From positions 1-31,782 of the forward strand of contig CACYEJ010000013.1 in assembly GCA_902773395.1 (NCBI GenBank): DNA of 31,782 nucleotides, given 5' to 3'. A model generated the notes under the pieces. The model saw nothing but the letters and a program-made list of their open reading frames with translations. It was not told where the DNA came from and did no database searches. The DNA is from an uncultured Ruminococcus sp. Lineage in GTDB: Bacteria > Bacillota_A > Clostridia > Oscillospirales > Acutalibacteraceae. Both the position numbers and the translations under genes were made by a program. Every line of letters starts with the position of its first letter. Position 1 is the first letter of the stretch. Of this stretch, positions 6,806 to 16,093 are shown in pieces.

Positions 6806-9800
6806 TTAATCCTTCTTTTCAGCTGCTTTAGTAATCATCTCCAACTGATATACTATTTCGCTGAAATATCTTGGGTTTATCTTATCGAGAGGAATCGCCT
6901 TGTTATCATCGGCACAATCGTAAACATAGCTGCCTCGTGCAATAGTTCCGGGCTTGTAGAATCGAACAGTTTCAATACCAAAATCACAATCTTCACCGCC
7001 TACGTACATTCCCTCAAAATTAAGCTCCGCTGCACTGCCCTGAAGTATTATCGTACCGTCATCTTGCTTTGTGCGTTTCGTTACATCTTCACGGTAAAAT
7101 GTATTGAAACCGCCGCCGTCTATAACTGAACCCTTCTGCCAGCCATATTTTGCTGTTCTGCCTAAAAGCGACATACCGTTTATTTGTCTGCCCTCAAATC
7201 GTTTAAGATCGAGTTTGCCAATTTCGTCGTCGTTTATACGATAAACAGGACGGCTAAGCTGTTCAATAGGCTGCGTTACCTCGTAATCTTCTAGCTGCTC
7301 CTTCCAGCCATTTACTGCGTCTTCGTCAAGGTCAATCGGGTGAACAAGTCCTATTTCGGCATTATGAGGAAGCTCATATTCGTCCTCGTCAATCGTATTA
7401 AAGCTGCCGTCTTCCATATACCTAAAGGTTTGAAGAAGCTGATTATCGGAATAGCTTGCCCAAATCAAGCCTATAGCAAAGCTGTGCATTACAGGATTCT
7501 TCACAAACAAATCCTCCCATGCGGATTTTTCCCAACGGCGATCTGCAAGCAGTGCAGTTTCCAGACGCATTTTCTGAATAGATATTACATTTTTAAGCTG
7601 CTTCTTCATTGCCTTGAATTCGGCGTTAGACTTCTTTGCGGTTTCTTCGTCATCACGCTTGCCGGGTGAAGGGATACTTTTCAGCTTCTTATCATTCTCA
7701 TCGAAGATTTCCAGTTCAAGAGTAGGAGTTAGGTACACCTTGAACTTTCTCGTTCCATAATCGAAAATACGCTGCATTTGTTCGTCAAAGCCCAAGTCGG
7801 GAACTATTCTATCCCCTAACTGGTCTGCTGTAATACCAAGTGCTTCGGCTGCATTGTCAAGTGCCTGTATTGCTGCATTTTTTACCTGCTTATGCTTGAA
7901 CTTGTGAGCCATATTATCAACCGTCATCAAAGCCAGAGAAGAACCGTTCATTGCCAGAGCCTTGACTGCATCAGCAGCAATTGCACCTCTCATGTTCTCT
8001 GACCACTCCTTGATATAATGAACAAACACCTCTATTATCTCATAACCGCCGTGAATTGCTGCAAAGTTGAGAACCCACTTTTTCTTTGACTGGGCACCGT
8101 CTGAAAGCCACCTTGAAAGCATATCGGCAGAGAACTGCTTCAACTCCTCAATGTTTAGTTCCTTTGCAAGAGTATTTGCTTTTTCGCTTACTCCGAAGCT
8201 ATCCATATTTGCATAGCAAAGCATTATCGCCTGCATATATTTATCATCGGCATCGGCTCCCTCTGCAAAATGAACCTTTGGGGCAGGCGTTTGATACAGC
8301 CACATTATTTTCTTTACTCTGCCGCCCTTATGGAGTTCATCTACTAACGCACTGCCAGTTAGCATTACTGCCTTTGCACTTCCGGGAGTTTCCAAATCAA
8401 GCACGTTCCTTATCTTTTCTGCCAACTTCGCACTCTTTTCGCTCTCTGCCATTTCAAGCAGTGTGTCACGATAGTTCTCCGCACCCCAACTAATTAAAAT
8501 GTCAAGCGCTGTTTCACGCACCGCCGCTTTCTTTGCTTTAAGCAATCCAAGTACATCGCTTTCAAAATCCTTATGTGCGGAAAGAGTTTCAAGAATTGTG
8601 CGTCTGACCTCTTTTGAGGAATCACCAAACAGCTTGATAATTTCCGGTCTGTTGTTGTTCTTCTCGCTGTCGGTTTCAATCAGATATTTCACATACGTTT
8701 TTCTTGTGAAAACACTGCCTGTAGGACAATAGGCTTTATATTCAGCGTCCTGAGTGTCCGTTCTGACAGCCATATTTTCCGCAAGCAATCTGCAAATCTC
8801 TGCTGACTCATCATCAGAATAAATTCGTTCCACAATCATGTTGTACACATTAAAACGAAATCTTATAGGCACATGAGCGTCATTGAAAATCTCAACAATA
8901 AACTTGAATTTCTCGTATCTATTTTCTTTGTTTCCTCTTACATGAACCACTTCGTTTGCCGGATATGTCGGATACTCCACTGCATATAAGCAATAATAAC
9001 GCTCGGTAAACTTGGGAATATGCTCCATGCAAAGCTCAACCAGATTCAGGTTATTTGAAAATCCCATTCCGGTGAACGCATCTGCAAGCTTGTCGTAATA
9101 AGGCTCAAGAACAGACAGAGGAGCTTCTCCCCTAAGATACTTCTCAATCTCGCTATGGGCAATATTAGTATCCGCAAGCTCTGTTTTGATTACAAGGTTA
9201 AGAATATCATTATTAAACTGTACGTTGTAATCCGTGATTGCTTTTGGATTTTTATTATTCAGAATCTTGAAAAATTCCTCATAGAAGCAGCAATAGTATT
9301 TTTCATTGATAGAATACCATGTTTCATAGCGTGGCTTTTTTACCTCATCAAGAGAATACATTACCGAAATGAATGACTTAGGGAATTTCTCAGCAAAATA
9401 TTTGAGCATAAAAACAGCATTTTTCCCTAAATCATTATTGTATCTCCGGCAACTCCATGCGTAGGAAGCTGCATACTTCACACATTCCTCCGCAAATTCG
9501 CCGTCCTCTGACAGACTAATCATCTCTGTTATCTCTTCAATATTTGCATCAAAAAACTCGGCAGGAGTATGAATAAACAAAGATTCAAGCAAGTAGATAA
9601 AATATACCCTATGAGCAGATATATCCGACTTCAACATCTCGCAAATGCGTTTGTCAAAGTCTTTCGCCATAAACATAGCGGCTCTGATACTCATGTAAAT
9701 CTTTTCATCACCGAATTCTTTTCGGCTCAGTTCAAACACCTTGATGATAAACTCCGTCATCTCCTGAGCATGCTCGTGTGAAAGCTTGCTGCTGTCTGTT

Positions 9801-10516
9801 CCGGATTGGGCTGAGGAGTTGTATTTTCCTTTTTTTGCCGGAGAATTATAAACAAGTGCCGCTGTGCAAAGCTTTAATCTTGCCATTACAGCATAGTTAA
9901 GACTTTCCGCTGCCTTTTGCTGTGCTCTGTTCTTAGGATTGATAACCGTAAGGCATGGCGGCAAATCAATATACTTAGAATTGCAGTAGTGCTTAAATGC
10001 AATGTACAATGCCTCAGGATTACTCTGTGCAAGCTTTTTGATGAATTCCGACGTAAGCAAACGGTCTGTGGCGGGAAATGCAAAAGCAGCCGCAAGCTTA
10101 GCGTCTATTTCCGTTTCGCTGTATCGCTGAGCATAAGCGTGTCGGATTAATTCGGAGAGTTTCTCGTCCTTTCTGTTGTAATAATATTCTAAGTTGCTAA
10201 AGTTGTACGTCATTGCCTGTGAAATGCGATTACCCAAAATTGCATCAAAAAAGAGAATGTATCTGTCATAATAAAGATTGTTATTTTGTTTCTCTATAAA
10301 GCTATAGGCATTGACTAATCGGTTGATATATGTATTGGGATCAATCTCTATATTGCTGATGTTTTCAAGAAGAGATAAATCAAGCTCCTTAGAAAAGTCA
10401 AAAAACTTTTCCGCTATAAGCATATCCTCATGTGAAAGATTAATCTCATTCAAGCCCTCAAAGATTTTCTTTACAACATCATCTGCTTTATTCGGCGTAT
10501 TGGAAAGTAGGTTCAT
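6806..10516 (-). CDS. DUF4132 protein (YehI/MolR-like), last gene of the five-gene system
   Basis: This 1236-residue cytoplasmic protein is mostly alpha-helical. HEAT-like repeats are visible around 620-700 (EVRRTILETLSAHKDFE). The DUF4132 core is around 730-830 (RVKKIMWLYQTPAPKVHFA, KKKWVLNFAAIHGG). The typical C-terminal block is around 1010-1140 (FAIGLIWASYSDN, EIGLVHPIDLD, GMSLLGRTAKYGWQKGS). Length and domain content resemble E. coli YehI and MolR, but no N-terminal WGR domain is evident. The start ATG overlaps the stop of the SWIM gene by 4 nt (ATGA), so translation is coupled. The biochemical role is unknown. The old link of molR to molybdate in E. coli is weak evidence for function here. 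Confidence 0.85.
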   Translation of the reverse strand: MNLLSNTPNKADDVVKKIFEGLNEINLSHEDMLIAEKFFDFSKELDLSLLENISNIEIDPNTYINRLVNAYSFIEKQNNNLYYDRYILFFDAILGNRISQAMTYNFSNLEYYYNRKDEKLSELIRHAYAQRYSETEIDAKLAAAFAFPATDRLLTSEFIKKLAQSNPEALYIAFKHYCNSKYIDLPPCLTVINPKNRAQQKAAESLNYAVMARLKLCTAALVYNSPAKKGKYNSSAQSGTDSSKLSHEHAQEMTEFIIKVFELSRKEFGDEKIYMSIRAAMFMAKDFDKRICEMLKSDISAHRVYFIYLLESLFIHTPAEFFDANIEEITEMISLSEDGEFAEECVKYAASYAWSCRRYNNDLGKNAVFMLKYFAEKFPKSFISVMYSLDEVKKPRYETWYSINEKYYCCFYEEFFKILNNKNPKAITDYNVQFNNDILNLVIKTELADTNIAHSEIEKYLRGEAPLSVLEPYYDKLADAFTGMGFSNNLNLVELCMEHIPKFTERYYCLYAVEYPTYPANEVVHVRGNKENRYEKFKFIVEIFNDAHVPIRFRFNVYNMIVERIYSDDESAEICRLLAENMAVRTDTQDAEYKAYCPTGSVFTRKTYVKYLIETDSEKNNNRPEIIKLFGDSSKEVRRTILETLSAHKDFESDVLGLLKAKKAAVRETALDILISWGAENYRDTLLEMAESEKSAKLAEKIRNVLDLETPGSAKAVMLTGSALVDELHKGGRVKKIMWLYQTPAPKVHFAEGADADDKYMQAIMLCYANMDSFGVSEKANTLAKELNIEELKQFSADMLSRWLSDGAQSKKKWVLNFAAIHGGYEIIEVFVHYIKEWSENMRGAIAADAVKALAMNGSSLALMTVDNMAHKFKHKQVKNAAIQALDNAAEALGITADQLGDRIVPDLGFDEQMQRIFDYGTRKFKVYLTPTLELEIFDENDKKLKSIPSPGKRDDEETAKKSNAEFKAMKKQLKNVISIQKMRLETALLADRRWEKSAWEDLFVKNPVMHSFAIGLIWASYSDNQLLQTFRYMEDGSFNTIDEDEYELPHNAEIGLVHPIDLDEDAVNGWKEQLEDYEVTQPIEQLSRPVYRINDDEIGKLDLKRFEGRQINGMSLLGRTAKYGWQKGSVIDGGGFNTFYREDVTKRTKQDDGTIILQGSAAELNFEGMYVGGEDCDFGIETVRFYKPGTIARGSYVYDCADDNKAIPLDKINPRYFSEIVYQLEMITKAAEKKD

Positions 10517-12546
10517 TCCTTTACCACTCCTTTGTTTAAATTTTCTAATGCTAAGCTGTATTCAGTGTGCTTGCTGCCAAGCTGAATATACTCAAAGATA
10601 TCGGACAATACCGCTGTAATGTTTGAATTGTCGGTACTGTAGGTATGATTCCTCGCAAGCAGCATAGTGTAAAGCTCATCTAGCTTTTGCGAAAGCATCA
10701 GCATACCCATTTTACCGCTTTCCTCAGAATATTCTTTTATCTGCTCATACAAATCAAACGAATTAATTCCGCACTGAATAATATCACACATCATATGTTT
10801 GATATTATTAAACAGCTCAGCAAAATATCTGTAGTATTTTGCACTGTCATCAACGGCAGATTCGATATTATTGTCTATAGTATAATTATATTCAATATTG
10901 TCAAAAATTGCAATAGGATAGATATAGCATTTGCCGTTTTCTAGGTAAGCATTTCCAAAAATAACAAACTGCTTTTCGGGGTGTGTCTGCATTATATCAC
11001 CAATTTGAGAGAAGCGTTTAAAGAACATTTTGCTCTCGCTTTTATATCTGAGCTTGACGGTAAGACGTTTTCCCTCAAAATCCTCGACAACGATGTAATG
11101 TGTTTGTGTAATCTCGTTGGATTTTGAATACACGCATTTTCGAGGTGCAATAAATACAAGGCGTTCGTCTGTGCTGTCATCGTTACGATACCGGAATATA
11201 TCGCTCAACATTCGTGCAAAACTGCCGTAAATCATATCAATCACTATAGGCTGATTTAGATTGGCAGCTTTTACGATATCCCCTTTTGTATCGTTAGAGG
11301 AAGAAAGCTTACTGCCTGAAAGCTTAGGACTATAAAGTATAATCTGTGTTTTTAAAAGCTCGTCAACACTTCCGAACAAACCCCACGGTGCCGGAGAAAC
11401 AGTTCTTCGTGAAGTGCCGTAGAAGTTCGGTCTTACAGCCGAGTAAGTGAGAAATCGAGGCTCCGACTTTTTATCAAGATTCACAAAGTAAAATATATCT
11501 CCCTCATAGCCAGCTTCGGACACAAAATGACGCTTTGCAATTGGAAGAAGCTCCAGTGTATCTGCACCAACATAGGTTGTTTTGAACTCGCCGAGATAAT
11601 CACTCAGACGTTCCTCGTTATCGGTGCTGATGATACGGCGAAGCAAAATAAGATTATCCATTATCATCGAAAACAGTACCATTGAACTGAATTCCGGTGA
11701 ATGTTGAATGTAGCCCTTTAAACGGTTGCCTATCTCTCGCAAACCTCTTTCACAATCTGCAAGCCGCTCATTATGACACATCACAGCGGCAAGCTCCGTT
11801 TCTTCAACTAGATTATCAGACGCACGCACCAATCCGTCTGACAAAAGCTTCACAAGAAAATCTTTCACGTACTCAGCAACAGAATGAATCTCTTCAACAT
11901 TAGTTTTGACTGTTTTCTCTTCAACAGCTTTAGGCTCGTCAAGTGTTGCTTTTCCGTGTTTAATCTGCCATACAAGAATTGCCGCCGCCTTATGCTTGCA
12001 CAGCTCCTTGCTGTGACAGGTGCAGGTTGAGAATTCCAGCGGACTAATCAGGCGAACAGAGGTGTTTTCCCACGGAAATTTTACAGATACAATTGATGTT
12101 TCTTCTAGCTCAGGTAAAGTGCCGTTCTTGTAATGCAGCTTTAATGCGGTGTAGTAGGTTTTCTTCATAGCTTTTTGAAGTGCTTCCGGAGAATAAGAGG
12201 ACAGCTCATCAATCAATTTCGTTGAAAGTTCTTTAAGCTCATCGTCATCAGAAGCGTTATTCTCTGTATTTTCTTCTTTGTCGCCATGACTTTTTATCCA
12301 CAAAATAGCTGTAATGAGATGTCGGCACACGCTCCTTGACGGACATGAACACTTACTCTCCCCCAGCGGATTTACAATAGTACAAACCTCACCTGATAAT
12401 TTCACCTGTACAGAATCCTCTCCGTACTCTGCGGAAACCTCAGCACTCTCCAAATCCTTGTAGGCACGTTTCAAAGTACCCTTATTACTCATTCCAATAA
12501 GGTAATCGTCATCTATTGAATGTATTGTTTTCATTAATTCGCTCAA
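10513..12546 (-). CDS. SWIM zinc-finger protein (YehQ-like)
   Basis: This 677-residue protein has two SWIM-type CxC...CxH zinc motifs: C66, C68, C74, H76 and C175, C177, C183, H185. They are separated by a helical stretch. SWIM fingers usually mediate nucleic acid or protein binding. The remaining 480 residues have no motif I can name. E. coli YehQ is the corresponding SWIM protein in an otherwise matching cluster. The start is TTG at 12546, chosen because AGGGGG, matching the Shine-Dalgarno core, ends 7 nt before it; the next ATG (12534) is too far away. It lies 11 nt after the VWA gene and overlaps the DUF4132 gene by 4 nt. Confidence 0.85.
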   Translation of the reverse strand: MSELMKTIHSIDDDYLIGMSNKGTLKRAYKDLESAEVSAEYGEDSVQVKLSGEVCTIVNPLGESKCSCPSRSVCRHLITAILWIKSHGDKEENTENNASDDDELKELSTKLIDELSSYSPEALQKAMKKTYYTALKLHYKNGTLPELEETSIVSVKFPWENTSVRLISPLEFSTCTCHSKELCKHKAAAILVWQIKHGKATLDEPKAVEEKTVKTNVEEIHSVAEYVKDFLVKLLSDGLVRASDNLVEETELAAVMCHNERLADCERGLREIGNRLKGYIQHSPEFSSMVLFSMIMDNLILLRRIISTDNEERLSDYLGEFKTTYVGADTLELLPIAKRHFVSEAGYEGDIFYFVNLDKKSEPRFLTYSAVRPNFYGTSRRTVSPAPWGLFGSVDELLKTQIILYSPKLSGSKLSSSNDTKGDIVKAANLNQPIVIDMIYGSFARMLSDIFRYRNDDSTDERLVFIAPRKCVYSKSNEITQTHYIVVEDFEGKRLTVKLRYKSESKMFFKRFSQIGDIMQTHPEKQFVIFGNAYLENGKCYIYPIAIFDNIEYNYTIDNNIESAVDDSAKYYRYFAELFNNIKHMMCDIIQCGINSFDLYEQIKEYSEESGKMGMLMLSQKLDELYTMLLARNHTYSTDNSNITAVLSDIFEYIQLGSKHTEYSLALENLNKGVVKE

Positions 12547-12557
12547 AATATCACCCC

Positions 12558-13688
12558 CTACCTTATCATTTTTCCTACGTAATCTCCAAGCTCCTCAGGC
12601 GTCATTGCACCGACAAATGCACCCAAATTTGCAAGCTCCTGACCTAATGTCTTATCGTATGCGGGGTTTGCGTTTCTATCAAGCGCTGTTAGAAAAATCA
12701 TCTTGCTGCCGCTTGTGATGATATCTGAACAGGTCTTTAAAAGCTCACGAACATTGCCGCCTTCATAAAGGTCTGTAACAGTTACAAAAATCGTTTCGTG
12801 CGGATTGGAACAAATACTCTCACAATATCTAACTGCCTTACAGATATCTGTACCTCCGCCAAGCTGCATACCCAACAGAACTTCCACAGGGTCATCAACA
12901 TAGCCGCTAAGGTCTACAACATTTGTATCAAAAATCACAAGCTTAGTTTCTATCATCGGCAGCTTGGCAAATATTCCTGCCATTACCGCACTGTAGATAA
13001 CTGAATCCAGCATTGAACCGCTTTCGTCTACTGCAATGATTATATTCCATTTATTATAGCGTTGTATCCTGCTATTGAAATATATGTCTTTCAGAACAAG
13101 ACGTTTATTCTCGGTATCGTAGTTTTTCAGGTTGCGGCGGATTGTCCGTTTGATATCAAGATTACGTATCGACTTGACGTTTGACGGCATATTGCGGTTT
13201 ATCTTACCGAGCAGAGAACGCCTGATTTCTGTTTGCAGCTTTTCGGTGATTTCATCTACAACCTTTTTTATGATACGTCTTGCTTCAATGATAACATCGC
13301 TCTTCATTAAATGTTTGAATTGTAAAATCGTTTTTAGCAGCTCCGTGTTTGGTTCCATTTTACTTAGAACCTCTTTATCTGTCAAAAGCTCCGTTAGATG
13401 AAAATTGTCGAGTGCCTGCTTCTCCAATACCTCAACAGTCTTTTTCGGAAATAGCCGTCTTACCTCGTTTATCCAATCGGCTACATAAAGCTGTGATTCA
13501 CCGGAGCCGCTGTGCATTACGTCATCGCCAAACTCATGACTGTAAAGAAAATCGAGCGTTTCCTCCATATTCTGATATGAGATATCATCGGAATACTGTC
13601 CGGAAAATGAAATGTGATTCTCAGAATTCTTACCCAGAATCAATCGCCATTTATTCAAATTTTCAAGATCCTCAGGAGATTTGTTCAT
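12558..13688 (-). CDS. VWA-domain protein (YehP-like), partner of the MoxR ATPase
   Basis: The product is 376 residues with a helical N-terminal half and a C-terminal von Willebrand factor A domain from about 213. The metal-ion-dependent adhesion site is complete: D221-E-S-G-S225, T280 in GGGTDI and D306 in VTVTDL. MoxR ATPases work with such VWA proteins in chelatase-like or chaperone assemblies, and in this family the VWA protein usually binds substrate through the coordinated metal. There is no signal peptide, so the complex is cytoplasmic. Its ATG overlaps the stop of the DUF5682 gene by 4 nt. The assignment of the VWA fold is firm; the substrate is unknown. Confidence 0.9.
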   Translation of the reverse strand: MNKSPEDLENLNKWRLILGKNSENHISFSGQYSDDISYQNMEETLDFLYSHEFGDDVMHSGSGESQLYVADWINEVRRLFPKKTVEVLEKQALDNFHLTELLTDKEVLSKMEPNTELLKTILQFKHLMKSDVIIEARRIIKKVVDEITEKLQTEIRRSLLGKINRNMPSNVKSIRNLDIKRTIRRNLKNYDTENKRLVLKDIYFNSRIQRYNKWNIIIAVDESGSMLDSVIYSAVMAGIFAKLPMIETKLVIFDTNVVDLSGYVDDPVEVLLGMQLGGGTDICKAVRYCESICSNPHETIFVTVTDLYEGGNVRELLKTCSDIITSGSKMIFLTALDRNANPAYDKTLGQELANLGAFVGAMTPEELGDYVGKMIR

Positions 13689-16093
13689 TTTCCCGCCTCC
13701 ATTTCTTTGAGGATTTGTTTTTCAAGAGTTGAGCCTGTCGCATATAGCAAATTGTATATTTCGGTAGTTTTCTTAATATCGCCCTTACTTGTGTCGTAAA
13801 TCTCCGCTGCTTTTTGGGCAATGCTGTCGGTTTCATTTGGCGTAAAATAACTGAAAGCAAGTCGAAGCTCCGGCAGCACTTCAATGAACGAATCCATAGG
13901 CAGGGCACGTATAAGCTTATCTGTAATCTTTACAAATTCACTTCCTACAAGAACGATATCTCTTGCAGCGGAAAATAAGCCGCGAAGAAATGAAGCACCT
14001 TTTTTACGCATATCCTCTGTTCCTGAGAGGTATCCTTGAAACGCATTTTCAATGTTTCTTTTATACGTGCTGTCACTGCCGTAAAGAAGTCCGAGAACAG
14101 CGCCGTAAACTGACGGTTCGGGATTATCCCTTTCCGTCATTGAACGAAATGTGTCCAGCAATTCTCCGTAAGATGAACGCAGAAGCTCTCCGGACGCAAT
14201 ATTGTACATAAGCTTGCACAGCTTTATACACTCCTCTGAACGGTCTGAGCTTACGTTCATCATTGCCGGAAGCATCATTAGAGTTTTATCAAAACATTTT
14301 GAGAGAAAATACTCACTTGTTTTACCGTCTATGCCGTACATTTTCCTAAGAGAACACAGCATATTAAAATAATAAACTGCTTTTCCCACAGAGAAAAAAT
14401 CTCCGTCATTGATAATTATTTCGTTAATTCGTTCGGCAAATTTCTCGGAAACGTCAATACCCATTAGAAAACATTCCACAAAAATTTTTGCTGCAATTCC
14501 AGATTTCTGCTCGTCAATCAATCGGCGGCTCGCCTCGATTATGCAAACCTCTTCGATAGTTCCGCCGTAAGCGCTGTAGTCAATTAAAGCAGCATCTGTC
14601 TTGACTGTTCGCTTATATGACCATATCTCTCGAATACGGCTTCTGTCTGTATTATTGATGAGGTCTGCTCCCTTAATACGCTTTGCAAAGCCCGTTTTCA
14701 GGAAATTCATTCGATAGAAAAATCTGCTTATTTCCATATGAAGCGGCTTTGAGAAAATGTCAAGCTCTGATTTCTGTTCAAGCACATTTGAAATTTTCAG
14801 CTTATATCGTGCGGAACACTCCTCAAAGTCTTTGATAAGGGGAATTTTTTCTGCCGTGTCACAAAGCTTGCCTATTTCCTTTCCTGTTGCAATTTCGCTT
14901 AACAGCCTGAGCGGAAGATCACTTGACGCATTAAGCTCGCCTTTTACAAAGCAGCTCTGCACACAGTCGTACAGCTCATACAGTCCCGGTGACTTCTTGC
15001 CCCTCAATGCCGCAAGTCCCTCATACATTGTAACGGCTGAGGAAATATCCGACATTGTGACAAGCAAGCCCGATTTTCCAGAGCGTTTTGCGCAGCTTAG
15101 CAGCATATTCATTGCAACATCACTATATACATTATTCGGTTCGGTATGATTCTCCAGACACTCCTCCAAGCCTTGCCACACGCTGCAATAAAAGCCGGGA
15201 TTCTGCATACCTGACGCATAGCCGTTCAAAGCGTCGGCAGCCTCAAAAGAATAAGCCATTGCAAAAACATTCTGCTTTTTCTCACTGAATTTATGAAGCT
15301 TTATCTTTTTTATTTTGCTCTTGTCACTCACAAGCCGATACAGCCCCGGCGTATGAAATCCTCCGGTCACAACAAGAACTCGCTGATGAGTCTTTGCTGC
15401 TTTAAGAATATTTTCTGCCATATATTGTTCACGCACAATGCAGCCGTCATTAATCATTTCCTGCTCTGGTGTATTCTCTCTGATAAGACAGCAATCTGTA
15501 TACATTTTTGCAGCAAATTCTTCTGTACTGCCATAAAGCGAATCCACCTCAAAATATCGCTCCCAAAATTCCTCAAAGCTGCGGCAGCCAGTTTTCTCGC
15601 AGATTGCCTTGAAGAATTTATTTTCCGACAGATAATAATCATCGTTGTAGCTTTGGATTTCTCTCTCCTTGCGAATCCCCCTATTCTCGGCGGTATGAAT
15701 TAGTATCTCACCGTAAGGCAGGTCGATGAAGCTGCAATCAATATTTCTTTCACGAGCTTTTTTCAGTGCATTGTACTCCGGCGACGAACTTAGAAAGGGA
15801 TAGTAGCATTTATAATCCTCGCCCTCTTCGCTAATCAATTTGTCGATATCCTTGTAATAATAATAAAACGCTGCCGGCAATACTGTGTTTTCATCTGTTA
15901 AAACGGAAATAAGTCGGTTGGCGTTTTCGGGTCCCTCCACTAAAATACAGTCGGGATTATACTCTTCAATAGTTTTCAAAAGATGATATGAGCAAATCGG
16001 ACTATGATGTCTGATAGGGAAAAATAAAATCGGCTCATTATAATTAAAGGGGATTATTTCAAATATTTCCTTGCTTCGTAAAACTCTTTCCAT
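13685..16093 (-). CDS. DUF5682 protein (YehM-like) with TIKI/EreA-like N-terminal motifs
   Basis: This 802-residue protein opens with FFPIRHHSPICSYHL (H29, H30), then LVEGPENA (E54), later FIDLPYGE and VVTGGFHTPGL (H247). This order of a His pair, an acidic EGP turn and a late GGFHT motif resembles the TIKI/TraB/EreA-like hydrolase superfamily, so an enzymatic N-terminal domain of about 250 residues is plausible. This is motif inference, not a search result. The rest is helical and ends in repeat-like segments. The ATG at 16093 lies inside the end of the ATPase gene (40-nt overlap in another frame); no better in-frame start exists before the conserved N-terminus. It corresponds to E. coli YehM by position and content. 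Confidence 0.83.
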   Translation of the reverse strand: MERVLRSKEIFEIIPFNYNEPILFFPIRHHSPICSYHLLKTIEEYNPDCILVEGPENANRLISVLTDENTVLPAAFYYYYKDIDKLISEEGEDYKCYYPFLSSSPEYNALKKARERNIDCSFIDLPYGEILIHTAENRGIRKEREIQSYNDDYYLSENKFFKAICEKTGCRSFEEFWERYFEVDSLYGSTEEFAAKMYTDCCLIRENTPEQEMINDGCIVREQYMAENILKAAKTHQRVLVVTGGFHTPGLYRLVSDKSKIKKIKLHKFSEKKQNVFAMAYSFEAADALNGYASGMQNPGFYCSVWQGLEECLENHTEPNNVYSDVAMNMLLSCAKRSGKSGLLVTMSDISSAVTMYEGLAALRGKKSPGLYELYDCVQSCFVKGELNASSDLPLRLLSEIATGKEIGKLCDTAEKIPLIKDFEECSARYKLKISNVLEQKSELDIFSKPLHMEISRFFYRMNFLKTGFAKRIKGADLINNTDRSRIREIWSYKRTVKTDAALIDYSAYGGTIEEVCIIEASRRLIDEQKSGIAAKIFVECFLMGIDVSEKFAERINEIIINDGDFFSVGKAVYYFNMLCSLRKMYGIDGKTSEYFLSKCFDKTLMMLPAMMNVSSDRSEECIKLCKLMYNIASGELLRSSYGELLDTFRSMTERDNPEPSVYGAVLGLLYGSDSTYKRNIENAFQGYLSGTEDMRKKGASFLRGLFSAARDIVLVGSEFVKITDKLIRALPMDSFIEVLPELRLAFSYFTPNETDSIAQKAAEIYDTSKGDIKKTTEIYNLLYATGSTLEKQILKEMEAGK

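Noticed and set aside
8086..8493. Plus-strand 135-residue reading frame inside the DUF4132 gene
   Set aside because: It is antisense shadow of a well-supported coding sequence and has a low-complexity His/Leu/Pro composition.
15293..15703. Plus-strand 136-residue reading frame inside the DUF5682 gene
   Set aside because: It is antisense to a conserved gene and has no ribosome binding site or recognisable domain.
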